Source: Streptomyces xylophagus
GTDB taxonomy: Bacteria > Actinomycetota > Actinomycetes > Streptomycetales > Streptomycetaceae
Assembly (NCBI RefSeq): GCF_000716435.1
Contig: NZ_JNWO01000002.1
Coordinates: 729,625-793,624 of the forward strand
DNA: 64,000 bases
Direction of reading: 5' to 3'
A program made the position numbers and the translations under genes. This document shows, one piece after another, positions 50,672 through 59,609 of this stretch (positions within the stretch are counted from its first letter, which is position 1; each line of letters begins with the position of its first letter). The notes beneath the pieces were generated by a model. It ran no database searches. It saw only the letters and a program-made list of their open reading frames with translations, and was not told where the DNA came from.

Positions 50672-50688
50672 TTGTTCGCAAGGAACAA
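50672..50688. promoter_or_regulatory. Inverted repeat in the desaturase/PucR divergent promoter
   Basis: TTGTTC (50672-50677) and GAACAA (50683-50688) form perfect 6-base arms with a five-base spacer, four bases upstream of the PucR-type GTG start and overlapping its ribosome site (AAGGAAC). Such placement would let the regulator limit its own translation or transcription. The gap to the reductase start is 87 bases. Confidence 0.5.
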
Positions 50689-50692
50689 AAAC

Positions 50693-51832
50693 GTGAGCCA
50701 TGCGATCCGTAGGGTCAGTGAACTGGCCCTGGATGAGACGACGGTCACCGCACTTCGGGCCACGCTGAAGGGCGCCGCCGACGAGGTCGTCGAGGCGATC
50801 ATCGACGAGGTCCCTTCCTACGCCAACGCTCTTTCGGGCCGCATGGGTGGCACCATCCGCCGATCCGTCCGCACCGCCCTGGGGCACTATCTGGACCTCG
50901 CGAGCGGGAACGCCACGGGCGGCGACGCCGGTGACGCGGCCTACGAGCTGGGCCGCGGAGAGGTGCGCGACGGCCGTTCGATGGACGCCCTGCTCAGCGC
51001 CTACCGCGTCGGCGCCCGCGTGGCCTGGCGATGCCTGGCAGCGGGTGCCGTACCCGCAGGCCTGCCCGCCGCCGAGGTCGCCAAGTTCGCCGAACTGACC
51101 TTCGCCTACATCGACGAGCTCTCCGCCGCGAGCGCCGCGGGCCACGCCGACGAACTTGCCGCCCGGGGCAGGGACCACGAGCGCCACCTGGAACACCTGG
51201 CCCGCGTCCTCCTCGCCGGCGCGAGCCCGGACGTGCTGGTGGCCTCTGCTCAACGGGCCGGGTGGCAGCCTCCGGTTTCGCTCACCGCGGTCCTGCTGCC
51301 CGCCGACCAGACCCGGCCTGCCTACCGCGCGCTCGACCCGAACACCCTCGTCCTCGACGATCTGCCCGACGCCACCGGTGTGCTGCTCGTCCCCGATGCC
51401 GACCGATCACATCTCTTGCGGCAGCTGACCGACCGCACCGCCGTGGTCGGCCCGGCCCGGCCATGGACTCGTGCGTCGGCCTCGTACGCGCGCGCCGTAC
51501 GCGCGCGTTCCCTCTCCTCCGATATCCGCGACACCGAGGACCACCTGCCCGAGCTGGTGCTGAGCGCCGACGCGGACGCGTTCGCGGACCTGCGGGCCCG
51601 AGCCCTCGCACCGTTGCGGACCTTGCCTGTCGCGACCGCACTACGGCTGGAGGAGACATTGCGGGCGTGGCTGCTGCACCAGGGCAGGCGGGACGAGGTG
51701 GCGGCAGCGTTGTTCGTCCATCCCCAGACGGTCCGGTACCGGATGTCGCAGCTGCGGGAGCTGTTTCCGGATCTCGCATCGCCGCAGCGGGTTCTTGAAC
51801 TGACGCTGGCGGTCGGTCTTGGGGTCAGCTGA
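50693..51832 (+). CDS. PucR/CdaR-type helix-turn-helix regulator of the desaturase operon
   Basis: A 379-aa regulator. The N-terminal region (LKGAADEVVEAIIDEVPSYA, MDALLSAYRVGARVAWRCLA) is the RsbRD/BldR-like helical sensor domain. The C-terminal PucR helix-turn-helix reads LRLEETLRAWLLHQGRRDEV and ALFVHPQTVRYRMSQLRELF. It starts with GTG at 50693 after AAGGAAC. In actinobacteria such regulators are regularly divergent from desaturase/ferredoxin reductase pairs and control them in response to lipid state, so this is its likely role. Confidence 0.88.
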   Translation: MSHAIRRVSELALDETTVTALRATLKGAADEVVEAIIDEVPSYANALSGRMGGTIRRSVRTALGHYLDLASGNATGGDAGDAAYELGRGEVRDGRSMDALLSAYRVGARVAWRCLAAGAVPAGLPAAEVAKFAELTFAYIDELSAASAAGHADELAARGRDHERHLEHLARVLLAGASPDVLVASAQRAGWQPPVSLTAVLLPADQTRPAYRALDPNTLVLDDLPDATGVLLVPDADRSHLLRQLTDRTAVVGPARPWTRASASYARAVRARSLSSDIRDTEDHLPELVLSADADAFADLRARALAPLRTLPVATALRLEETLRAWLLHQGRRDEVAAALFVHPQTVRYRMSQLRELFPDLASPQRVLELTLAVGLGVS

Positions 51833-52132
51833 CGCGTACGTCGACCGTCCACGACCGCGTCCGCGAGCGGTCCAGGAATCGTGACTCGTTCTCGGTGCCG
51901 TCAGCCGGCTCATGCGGCCAGGGGAGGAGCGGTATGAGCCGGCTGAGACCGGGGGCTGAGGTGAAAACCGGACTGGGCCTCGGGAAGCCCGCCGGGGCGC
52001 TGTCTCTGAGAAGCGCGGTGGCGGATACGGCTTGGTTCTGTCGGTAGTTGGTGGCTCTGGCCCACTTCGTGTGGAGAAGGCACTCTCAGTAATCGGTTGG
52101 GGACATTGCTTAGGCTGGCTAGGCTCCGAGCC
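51833..52132. other. Intergenic region with an IS-end-like motif
   Basis: No gene seen in these 300 bases. At 52100-52113 GGGACATTGCTTAG matches, at 13 of 14 positions, the inner part of the 18-base repeat that bounds the cassette at 58784-62033. The motif ends 20 bases before the gene at 52133, so it may be a relic of the same IS or part of that gene's leader. Confidence 0.45.
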
Positions 52133-52675
52133 ATGAGCGGACCGGTGTTGACGATCGAGCTTGCTAAGGCCGTTCCGCATGCCGTGGTTCAGGAGATCCG
52201 CGAACTCCTGCTTCGCTCATCAGCACGCTTCGAGGAGAAGCGTTTCGGCGAGTACGGCCTAAGCGTCGATGCGGAGAGCCTAGGCATTACGAACACGGAG
52301 GGTGTTGACGGGCGTCGGCCGATCATGGCCTCCCTCATGGGCCCTGATGTGGGTGACAAGGCGACCTTCGACGCCGAACACGTCGATCAAGGCGACCAAC
52401 AGCGCCTTCTCGGCTTCACCCCGACTCACGCGGTCAACGTCATCGCGTTCTCCAGCAGCGTTGTTGATCACGTCGTCACGGCACTGCTGACCGCAGGCAT
52501 CATGGACCTGACCGGCGGTGTCGCCAATGCCGAACTGGCAGCCGATCAAATGGCTGTTGTTGCGGAACTGCCTGGTGTCATCGCGGTGACGCCCGGTTCG
52601 TGGCCGGCTGCGTATGGCTCGGCCGAGTTCCTCAGAGCGTGGGCCGAACAGCCCGGTTTTCGACTCCTGAAGTAA
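52133..52675 (+). CDS. DUF6368-like protein of unknown function
   Basis: A 180-aa soluble protein: MSGPVLTIELAKAVPHAVVQ, FEEKRFGEYGLSVDAESLGI, RRPIMASLMGPDVGDKATFD, LLGFTPTHAVNVIAFSSSVV and an ending AEFLRAWAEQPGFRLLK. I recall this pattern from a streptomycete protein family listed as DUF6368; the function is not known. No signal peptide or catalytic signature is seen. The ATG at 52133 gives the family-like N-terminus; an earlier ATG at 52097 lies in IS-like DNA. It stands alone, between an IS end relic and an ISL3 transposase. Confidence 0.6.
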   Translation: MSGPVLTIELAKAVPHAVVQEIRELLLRSSARFEEKRFGEYGLSVDAESLGITNTEGVDGRRPIMASLMGPDVGDKATFDAEHVDQGDQQRLLGFTPTHAVNVIAFSSSVVDHVVTALLTAGIMDLTGGVANAELAADQMAVVAELPGVIAVTPGSWPAAYGSAEFLRAWAEQPGFRLLK

Positions 52676-52696
52676 CCCGGACCGTATGCAGCCAGC

Positions 52697-54286
52697 TCAA
52701 GCCAGCAGGACCCGCTTGCGGAGGAGTTCGAATCCTGCACGGCCGAACTTTTGGCGCTTGAGCATCTTGATCCGGTTGACGTGGCCTTCGACGACACCCG
52801 AGTTCCATGGCTGTGTGAGACCGGCGATGACCGCGTCGAGGTCGCGTTCGAGGTGCTGAGCGAACCGGTTCAGGCTGGGCAGGTCGGTGGCAGCGCGGGC
52901 GGACTCGATCCACTCCGGCAGTCGCGCGCCCTCCAGCTTGGTCACCATGTGGGCGAAGGAGCGGACGTGCTCGGTGAGTGCTGTCAGCTCGGGGCAGTTG
53001 GCCAGGACCGCCTTGAGCTGCAGCCGGTCTCGTTCGGTGAGCGCGTCGGGGTGAGTGAGTATCCAGCGGGCGACGGCGCGGGCCGACGGCGGCCGGGGCC
53101 CGATGGGCTGAGGCTTGCCCCGCAGAGTCCTCCTGACGTAGTCGCGGACGCTGCTGTAACCGTCCGGGTAGCCCTGTTCGCAGATCTCCTCCCACAACTT
53201 CCAGGCGTTGGTGCAGCCGTCCTGCCAGCGTTGGTCAAGGTAAGGCTTGAAGTCATCGAGCCTGGTCGCACGGTTCTGCCACTGGCCGGTGAACAGGTCC
53301 TCCGGGGTGGTGGCACGGGAGAAGCACATGATGGTGTTGAGGCCTATGCCGAGTTGTCGGGCCACGGACCGTTTGCTGTGTCCGGCGGCCAGGAGTGCGT
53401 GAACGGTCGCGTGCTTGGCACGGGTTCGTTCGGCGAACCGATGGCCCGTCGGCCAGGGTGACGACACCGTCGGCTCCGCCTGCGGTTCGTCCGGCGGTGC
53501 CGGCATGGGGCGCAGGCAGCCGCGGTGCCGGTAGACGCACTTCTCGGCGGCTTCGCCCAGGTTGTGCCAGAGGTGCCACCGGTCGGCAACCTGGCGGGCT
53601 TGAGGGGCGCCACGGGTCGCACCGTCAGCGAAGAAAGGTGCACGATCGCGGCAAATGATCTCGATGCCGGGCCGCTCGGCGAGCCAGGCCGCGAGAGTGT
53701 CCGCCTCACGATCCGGCAGGAGATCGATAGGGCGACGCGTTTCGACATCGACGAGCACGGTTCCGTAGATACGGCCCTTGCGCTGGGCGTACTCATCCAC
53801 GCCGACCACGCGGGGCGCGGCGACGGGCGGCTCCGGGAGCGAAGTGACCAGTCTCAGCAGGGTGTTCCGGCTGACCGGCGCTCCGAAGGTGCCCGCCATC
53901 CGGGCCCCGGCCCGGCCCGCGAGCGCGAGGCCGACTGAGACGAGGATCGATCGCAGCCGTTCCGTTCGCCGGCCGAACCGGCGGGTGAGCCCCCGCACCT
54001 GCTCGACAAAGGTCCTGCGCGGGCAGGACTCCTCCGCGCAGACGAACCGCCGCACTCTCAACGACACCACAACGAACTTGCCAGCCGTCGGCAGATCACG
54101 AGGAAACCGCAGGTAGGAACCGTGTATTCGCGATGACCGGCACCCACACTCCGGGCAAGCCGCCTGCCGGACCGTGCTCTGGGCCTCGACCCGGACGACC
54201 GTGTCGGTCAGCTCGACCGACTCCACCACTACGTCCTCCACCGAGGAGAACAGCAACTCTTCGAGCTGCGGCCGTACTTCGTCCAC
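52697..54286 (-). CDS. ISL3-family transposase, intact
   Basis: A 529-aa transposase. The N-terminal zinc-ribbon-like part has ACPECGCRSSRIHGSYLRFP and FVCAEESCPRRTFVEQVRGL. The catalytic Asp residues lie in VVGVDEYAQRKGRIYGTVLV and in QVADRWHLWHNLGEAAEKCV; the Glu region is PWNSGVVEGHVNRIKMLKRQ. The inserted helix-turn-helix GHSKRSVARQLGIGLNTIMC is also complete. No internal stops. It is the longest undamaged mobile gene in the window. Terminal repeats were not defined. Confidence 0.92.
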   Translation of the reverse strand: MDEVRPQLEELLFSSVEDVVVESVELTDTVVRVEAQSTVRQAACPECGCRSSRIHGSYLRFPRDLPTAGKFVVVSLRVRRFVCAEESCPRRTFVEQVRGLTRRFGRRTERLRSILVSVGLALAGRAGARMAGTFGAPVSRNTLLRLVTSLPEPPVAAPRVVGVDEYAQRKGRIYGTVLVDVETRRPIDLLPDREADTLAAWLAERPGIEIICRDRAPFFADGATRGAPQARQVADRWHLWHNLGEAAEKCVYRHRGCLRPMPAPPDEPQAEPTVSSPWPTGHRFAERTRAKHATVHALLAAGHSKRSVARQLGIGLNTIMCFSRATTPEDLFTGQWQNRATRLDDFKPYLDQRWQDGCTNAWKLWEEICEQGYPDGYSSVRDYVRRTLRGKPQPIGPRPPSARAVARWILTHPDALTERDRLQLKAVLANCPELTALTEHVRSFAHMVTKLEGARLPEWIESARAATDLPSLNRFAQHLERDLDAVIAGLTQPWNSGVVEGHVNRIKMLKRQKFGRAGFELLRKRVLLA

Positions 54287-54459
54287 GACGCAGAACTGTC
54301 GGCCACGTTGTCCACCGGCCGGGCGATTTTCAGGCGACCTCAGCCACCATCACGAGAAGATCAACAGTCACTCAACGTACGCAACCACAACAAGTGGACC
54401 AGAGCCAGCATTCACGGTCAAAGCCAACGGCTCGACTGGATCCGGTGGACGATGCGCAC

Positions 54460-54575
54460 CGGCCCGCTGATCGAGTGTCTGGTTGGTGATCTGGGATGCT
54501 ATGCCCTGGAAAAAGGCTTTCATGTCGTCGTGGAGGGCGCTGTCCTGGCACGAGCTGACCCACGGGCGCGCGGCG
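54460..54575 (+). pseudogene. Possible nucleotide-kinase-like fragment
   Basis: A short open segment reads LIECLVGDLGCYALEKGFHV, VVEGAVLARADPRARGG. 'A-L-E-x-G-F-H-V-x-x-E-G' is typical of the central strand in streptomycete P-loop kinases of unknown substrate. No Walker motif is left upstream, where ISL3-flanking DNA lies. Tentative. Confidence 0.3.
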
Positions 54576-54780
54576 GGCTGCAGCTGGGTGACCGGCGGGG
54601 CGGCCAGGCCGGGTCATCAGGAACGGGGGCCGGGGCGCTCGCGCCGGGGACCACCGTGGTTCTGCGACAGCCCCGTGCCTCCCTTCCGACAGGTCAACCG
54701 GACGACCGACCGGGCCGGCCTGGCACACCGCGCGGGGGATGATGGGGATGGAATGACGGAATGTGAGATCAGGAGCTGTC

Positions 54781-55119
54781 ATGGCGACGCGGGTTCACCG
54801 ACCCCGTGAGGACGCGGAGTTCAACTTCATCCTCGGGATGAGCGGAGTTCCGGTCCTCGTGTACTTCACCGGGACATGGCCCAAGGCAATCGAACCCTGC
54901 CGAGTGATGGACCTCGTCGTGGGTGGCATCGCCGACGACTACGCGGGCCGCCTGACGGCCGTCCGCGCCGACATCACGCGTTGTCCGGCCGCAACCGAGC
55001 GATACGGGATCACCGGAGCCCCGTCCTACGTCCTGCTGAAAGAGGGAGAGGCGGTGGCGCACGGCACGGGGCCCATGACCATCACCGAGGTACGGAAGTT
55101 CCTGGACGGCCACCTCTGA
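54781..55119 (+). CDS. Thioredoxin-fold protein lacking the CxxC active site
   Basis: A 112-aa thioredoxin-like protein: VPVLVYFTGTWPKAIEPCRV, VGGIADDYAGRLTAVRADIT, the cis-Pro loop YGITGAPSYVLLKEGEAVAH and MTITEVRKFLDGHL. The usual W-C-G-P-C is replaced by W-P-K-A-I-E-P-C, keeping only the second Cys, so classical disulfide reduction is impossible. Cys48 and a Cys in DITRCPAAT remain. ATG 54781 follows AGGAGCTGTC. The gene is well preserved next to IS debris, so selection may keep it for binding or for a one-cysteine redox role. Confidence 0.78.
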   Translation: MATRVHRPREDAEFNFILGMSGVPVLVYFTGTWPKAIEPCRVMDLVVGGIADDYAGRLTAVRADITRCPAATERYGITGAPSYVLLKEGEAVAHGTGPMTITEVRKFLDGHL

Positions 55120-55146
55120 GCTTGACTCCGAAGCTCCTATAGATCG

Positions 55147-55635
55147 TCAAGTGGCTGGAGATGTCGATGGTGCGCTGGTGAGGTTGCGGTGGACCTCTGG
55201 TGCGATGAAGCGCTTGAGGCATCTGAAGATGTCCTTCGTCTTGAGCCCTTCGAGGGTGCGTCGTGCGACGTAGTCGCGGGTGCGTGGGTCGTGACGCATG
55301 CGGTCCAGGACGATGGTGTGCGGCGCGCGGTTGGCCTGGCGGTCGCCGCCGCGATTGAGCCGACGGCGATCAGTGAGGCCTGGGGAGGCCGGCACGGGTG
55401 CGGCTGTGCAGAGGTGGGCGAAGGATGCCTCCGAGACGAGCCTGTCGGGGTTGTCCCCGGCGGTGACCAACAACTGCCCGGCGGTTTCGGTCCCGACGCC
55501 CGGTAGTGCGAGCAATCCGGGCGCGGTGTGGGTGATCAGGGCGCGCAACTCGGCGTCCGCGGCCGCGATCTCTTCGCTCAGGTGCTGGTATCGCTTGGCC
55601 AGGCGCCTGAGCGCGATCCTGCAGACCCCGCGCAT
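55147..55635 (-). pseudogene. IS110-family transposase, 5' truncated
   Basis: The C-terminal transposase_20 domain is visible: LAKRYQHLSEEIAAADAELR, LLALPGVGTETAGQLLVTAG and RANRAPHTIVLDRMRHDPRT-type segments (GGDRQANRAPHTIVLDRMRH), then DYVARRTLEGLKTKDIFRCL. The catalytic serine region (normally GTxAG after 'P-V-x-x-S-S-G') reads APVPASPGLTDRRRLNRGGD. The N-terminal DEDD half is missing. Confidence 0.75.
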
Positions 55636-55636
55636 T

Positions 55637-56050
55637 GGCAGGAGTGCTGTTCGGGGCCGCCGACTACGCGGCCGCCGCCCACTGCCGCCTCAACAGCCGG
55701 GCCCTCTGGCAGCCACGGTCCGTCCTGGCCGTCGGCGCGTCTGCTGCGGGCCTGCCCGCGATCGATTCCCCCTCCCTCGACCTGCGTGATCCCGACGGGC
55801 TCGCACGCGAGGCCGAAGAGGCTGCAGAGCTCGGGTACCTAGGCAAGGTCGGCATACATCCCCGGCAACTCCTCGTCATTCAGGAGGCGTTCCGGCCGAC
55901 CACCCAGGAACTCGCCGCTGCGCGAGCCGTGGTGGCCGCCGCGGGTGCCGTCCACGGAGAGATCACCACCGTCGACGTCCACATGATCGGCCCGCCGCTC
56001 GTCGCCGCGGCCCGCGCGATAACCGACCGGGCGGATGCCATGCCCGCATC
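55637..56050 (+). pseudogene. CitE/HpcH-HpaI aldolase-like fragment
   Basis: Reads GVLFGAADYAAAAHCRLNSR, SVLAVGASAAGLPAIDSPSL, DPDGLAREAEEAAELGYLGK and VGIHPRQLLVIQEAFRPTTQ. These are the C-terminal strands of the citrate lyase beta/malyl-CoA lyase-like barrel (G-x-x-D and G-K-x-x-I-H-P-x-Q). The first half of the barrel is lost where the IS110 fragment begins. No stop clearly belongs to it; the frame runs on into IS3 debris. Confidence 0.7.
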
Positions 56051-56169
56051 CGCCACATTCACTGAGGCGCGAACGCATTCGCAAGTGTGCCGTGGTCGCC
56101 AGGCCCAACATGCCAGGGCGCCCCACGAGTTCCTGCGAGAGGGAGAGGCGCCGATTTTCGTAAATTCTG

Positions 56170-56310
56170 GTGATCTTGTATCGGGTGGACTGTGTGGTGC
56201 GTTCCTGGTTGCGCCGGAAGTCGCGTTCGACTCGGCGGGCGGTAAGTATTCGAGGGCGGAGTGCAGACGTTTCTCGTTGTACCAGGTGGCCCGATGGAAG
56301 ATCATCCGCT
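56170..56310 (-). pseudogene. IS3-family transposase C-terminal fragment
   Basis: Leftward reading gives VERMIFHRATWYNEKRLHSA, LEYLPPAE, the ending of IS3 OrfB integrase domains (W-Y-N-x-x-R-x-H-S-A-L-x-Y-x-P-P-x-E), then a frameshift and RRVERDFRRNQERTTQST. It is about 45 codons without the catalytic core. Confidence 0.65.
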
Positions 56311-56446
56311 CGACCTGGTTGAAACCGGTCCCGGGGCTGGCTTCGGCGACTGGTTCTAGTCCCACCGAAGCGGATACACAGCGCCCCGGAATAGGTGAAT
56401 TCCAGTGAGTGTCGGGCAGGGCCGCCCGGGACTCGCGGGTCCAGCG

Positions 56447-58252
56447 TCAGCGCGGTGAGTCGGGCAGCGCGATGAGCAATTGCTTGTCCGTCACCACGGC
56501 TAGCGACAGGGTGCGATAGCCGACGGACGTGAACAAGATGGTGATCTTGCCGTCGCCCTCGCTCATGACCTCGCCCTGGCCCCACTGGTCATGGCGCACG
56601 CGGACGCCTGGCAGGTAGGCGTGCTCGTCCCCTGTGGGGCGTTCGGCCGTCTCCGCCGCCTGGACGGCAACTGCGGAGGCGCCGGCGCGTGCACTGGCCC
56701 ATGGCCACCGGCGCCGCCGTGCGGCCGCCTTGTACGGACGCTCGGCGTCCCCGGACCGCTCACGCCTCAGCCCGCTCACAGGCTTGAACACCGCCCCGGT
56801 GCAGTTGTCGCATGCCCGGCACGGGACGGGGACGGAGTCGCCGAAGTATCCAAGGAGGAACCTCCGTCGGCAGCCGGTCGTCTCGGCGTACCCGCGCATC
56901 ATGTCGACCCGGGACTGTTCGAGCTTGAGGTGCGTGGCGTGGACGGCGAGGGCGCTCTGCACAGCGGCGTCGACGTGGTCATCCGCGCAGGCGTCGTCGG
57001 CGCCGGCCGTGCCGGTGAAACGGCTGCCGTCCCGTCCGGTACGGACCGCCCCGGCCTCCTCCAGCAGGTTCAGCACGGCGGACAGTGCCGTCGCGCTGAG
57101 CTCGCAGTCGGTCCGGAGCCGGGTCGCGCTCACGGATCCCGCTTCGCCGTGCAGGCGCTCGGCAACACGGCGCAGTGCGTCGGCGTCGGGAGCGCCGGCG
57201 GCGAAGAAGCGTTGCAGGCCCAGATCCTGCGGGCGGTAGGCGAGGATCGCCCTGGCGGGTGCGCCGTCGCGGCCGGCCCGGCCGATCTCCTGGTAGTAGG
57301 CGTCCAGCGAGCCGGGGACGGACGCGTGCAGCACGAACCGTACGTTCGCCTTGTCGATGCCCATCCCGAACGCCGAGGTCGCCACGATCACGTCGAGTTC
57401 GCCGGAGCTGAACCTGTCCTGGGTTTGGCGGCGTTCGGTGGCGGTGAGGCCCGCGTGGTAGCTCGAGGCGGCCAGGCCCAGGTCGCTCAACTGCTCGGCG
57501 TAGCTGTCCGCCGCCTTCCGCGTCCCCGCGTACAGGATTCCCGGCTTCTCCTCGACGGCCGCCCGCTCCACGACGAACCTCTCCTTGGTGGCTGCGTCCT
57601 GAAAGGTCGCCACTTCCAGGTGGATGTTGGGGCGGTCGAAGCCGGCCACTATCTCCACCGGGTCGTTCATGCCGAGACGCTCGGCGATGTCCCGCCGTAC
57701 CGGGGCCGCCGCGTTCGCGGTCAGGGCGAGCACCGGCGGGTTGCCGAGCCGCTCCCGCGCGTGGCGCAACCGCAGGTAGTCCGGCCGGAAGTCGTGTCCC
57801 CAGGACGACACGCAGTGTGCCTCGTCCACCACCAGCAGCCGGGGACGGACGGCAGCGAGCCGGTCGGTGACGTCCGGCTTGGCGAGCTGCTCAGGAGCGA
57901 GGAAGACCACGTCGACCGAGGAGGCGCTGATGCGGGCCCATGCCGTCTCGTTGTCGCTTCGACGCTGCGCAGAGTTGATGGCGGCGGTGCGCAGCGCTCC
58001 TGATCCGAGCAGGCTCTGCATTTGGTCCCGCTGAAGCGCGATCAGCGGCGATACGACCACGACCGGACCGCCGAGCAGGACCGCGGGCACTTGGTACAGG
58101 GCGGACTTGCCCGCGCCGGTCGGCATGACCGCGAGTACGTCACGCCCCTTCATCACGGCCTTCATCGCAGTCAGTTGGGCCGGTCGCAACTGCTGCCAGC
58201 CGAAGACCCGACGGGCGACGCCGCGCAGACGACGGGACGTGAGTGTGAGCAT
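56447..58252 (-). CDS. recQ: RecQ-family ATP-dependent DNA helicase
   Basis: A 601-aa helicase. Walker A is MPTGAGKSALYQVP near residue 43, the DEAH box VVDEAHCVSSWGHDFRPDYL near 134, motif IV-VI includes SYHAGLTATERRQTQDRF and YYQEIGRAGRDGAPARAILA. The RecQ zinc site is formed by Cys in TGCRRRFLLGYFGDS and CRACDNCTG. The C-terminus RVRHDQWGQGEVMSEGDGKI, TSVGYRTLSLAVV resembles a DUF3553-like module and replaces the HRDC domain. It unwinds DNA with 3'-5' polarity in repair and recombination. ATG 58252 directly precedes the conserved start. Complete and standing alone between IS remnants. Confidence 0.92.
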   Translation of the reverse strand: MLTLTSRRLRGVARRVFGWQQLRPAQLTAMKAVMKGRDVLAVMPTGAGKSALYQVPAVLLGGPVVVVSPLIALQRDQMQSLLGSGALRTAAINSAQRRSDNETAWARISASSVDVVFLAPEQLAKPDVTDRLAAVRPRLLVVDEAHCVSSWGHDFRPDYLRLRHARERLGNPPVLALTANAAAPVRRDIAERLGMNDPVEIVAGFDRPNIHLEVATFQDAATKERFVVERAAVEEKPGILYAGTRKAADSYAEQLSDLGLAASSYHAGLTATERRQTQDRFSSGELDVIVATSAFGMGIDKANVRFVLHASVPGSLDAYYQEIGRAGRDGAPARAILAYRPQDLGLQRFFAAGAPDADALRRVAERLHGEAGSVSATRLRTDCELSATALSAVLNLLEEAGAVRTGRDGSRFTGTAGADDACADDHVDAAVQSALAVHATHLKLEQSRVDMMRGYAETTGCRRRFLLGYFGDSVPVPCRACDNCTGAVFKPVSGLRRERSGDAERPYKAAARRRRWPWASARAGASAVAVQAAETAERPTGDEHAYLPGVRVRHDQWGQGEVMSEGDGKITILFTSVGYRTLSLAVVTDKQLLIALPDSPR

Positions 58253-58539
58253 CGTTCTCCTTGAAGCGTGGGCGTCCAACCGCCGGGTGTCTGGCGGCTA
58301 CCCCGGTTCGCCGGAATATCGCCTCGCGCGATCCGGTCGCCCTTGTCAAGATCACGGCGGTACGCGCAAAGCGCCCGGTATCCGACCGTGGATGCGATGT
58401 GGATCCGTTCGCGCTGCTTCTCCGAAACGGCTTCCCGGTACTGCCCCCTGAGGCGCCGTCAGCCCGCTGGGCTCGAAAGAATGCCCCTTGACCAGCGGGA
58501 ATGATGAACTACCGCTGGAGTGCCATAGGTGATGAGTAG
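58253..58539. other. Intergenic, nothing recognised
   Basis: The 287 bases upstream of recQ must hold its promoter. No gene, repeat or operator was recognised. Confidence 0.4.
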
Positions 58540-58783
58540 TCAGCCGCGTGCAGGCGGCACCGTGTCTGACGGATCCAGGTCGAGATGATGGTGGAGCCTG
58601 GCTCGCAGCGCCACGGTGTCCGGGTGATCAAGTTCCTCGAAGAGCACCAAGGACAGGGTCCAGGCTTCGCGGGCGGCTTCGGGATTACGGGCCGCGTGGA
58701 TGGTGTCGCCGAGGTGGGCGAGCATGTCCGCCTCGTAGTAGCGGTCTCCGATGTCGTGGAAGAGCGCAGCGGCTCTGAGCTGA
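58540..58783 (-). pseudogene. SARP/AfsR-type TPR regulator C-terminal fragment
   Basis: Leftward reading gives SQLRAAALFHDIGDRYYEAD, MLAHLGDTIHAARNPEAARE and AWTLSLVLFEELDHPD, tetratricopeptide repeats like those ending AfsR/SARP-family or BTAD regulators. The sequence is cut at 58784, exactly where the 18-base inverted repeat begins, so the cassette insertion, or an IS end inserted there, truncated the gene. Confidence 0.6.
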
Positions 58784-58828
58784 CTAAGCGATGTCCCGTA
58801 AGTGCGGTCGTGGACGGCCTCAGCCGTG

Positions 58829-59098
58829 TCAGGTCGTTGGGTTCTTCCATAGGTGCCGCTCGTCGAGGGTCCCGAAGCGTATGTCTCCGCGATCAAGGTC
58901 GACGAGGATGGGCCAGCAGTCCAGCAGCTGCTGTCCTGGCTCACGAGAGGCGAGGTAGTGGGCGGAGTTGTAGGGCACGATCAGGAGTCCGTTGCTCTCG
59001 CGGACTTGCTCTGCGTCGATGGCAAGGGGCGGCTCGTTGTCGCGCTGACTGCGCGCCAGAAATGCCACCGCGAGTTGTAGGGCTTCTTCGTGTTCCAT
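58829..59098 (-). CDS. YrhB/Imm35-like small protein
   Basis: An 89-aa protein: MEHEEALQLAVAFLARSQRD, AIDAEQVRESNGLLIVPYNS, AHYLASREPGQQLLDCWPIL, VDLDRGDIRFGTLDE. The order helix, then 'W/L-x-V-P-Y-N-S', 'L-x-G-x-x-P-I-L-V-D-x-x-x-G' resembles YrhB-domain proteins, grouped with immunity protein 35, which protect against deaminase or other polymorphic toxins. No toxin gene is seen beside it, so it would be an orphan immunity gene. ATG 59098 is chosen for the family-like start, with the AGAGGCGCG purine stretch upstream. It lies just inside the left repeat of the cassette. Confidence 0.6.
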   Translation of the reverse strand: MEHEEALQLAVAFLARSQRDNEPPLAIDAEQVRESNGLLIVPYNSAHYLASREPGQQLLDCWPILVDLDRGDIRFGTLDERHLWKNPTT

Positions 59099-59609
59099 CG
59101 CGCCTCTCCAGTCCGTTCGCTCAACGATGCGCACCCTAACCGTCCTGGGATGATCTTCAGATGGCTGGTGTGATCACGGCGTCGGAGCCGTCCTAATCCG
59201 GGGGTAACGACAGCCCTGAGAGACGTACGCCCAGGCTGTTTCTGCAACAGATGTTGGTCGCGATGGCGGTCACGTGAGTGTCGGGCTGACGCCTTGAGTC
59301 GTCCGGGGACCTGATCCCTATATCCAGAGCGGTGATACCCGACGCTCTCGTGACCGCCATCATCGTCAACACCGCTCGCTTGATCACTCGTTGGTGTCTG
59401 TGGTGCGAGCCTGCTGCATGGTGATCCCTCGTAATGCCCGAGCCGCTTCAGCTCCAAAGCAGACCGGGGCCCGTGCAGTGAGCTGGTGCCACGAACAGCC
59501 GCTGAGGTGGCGGACCGGCCTCGAGTCGAGTCCTTGGATTAGGTCGCTGCGTGGTTCCGCATGAGCTCGTGACCAGTACGAACACTCGAGTACGGGGAGG
59601 GGAAAGACC
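59099..59609. other. Gene-free stretch upstream of the IS110 transposase
   Basis: These 510 bases separate the YrhB-like gene from the IS110 start. IS110 elements commonly have a long 5' noncoding region, which encodes the bridge RNA in some groups; the part from about 59190 on may serve that purpose. No hairpin was folded here. Confidence 0.4.
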
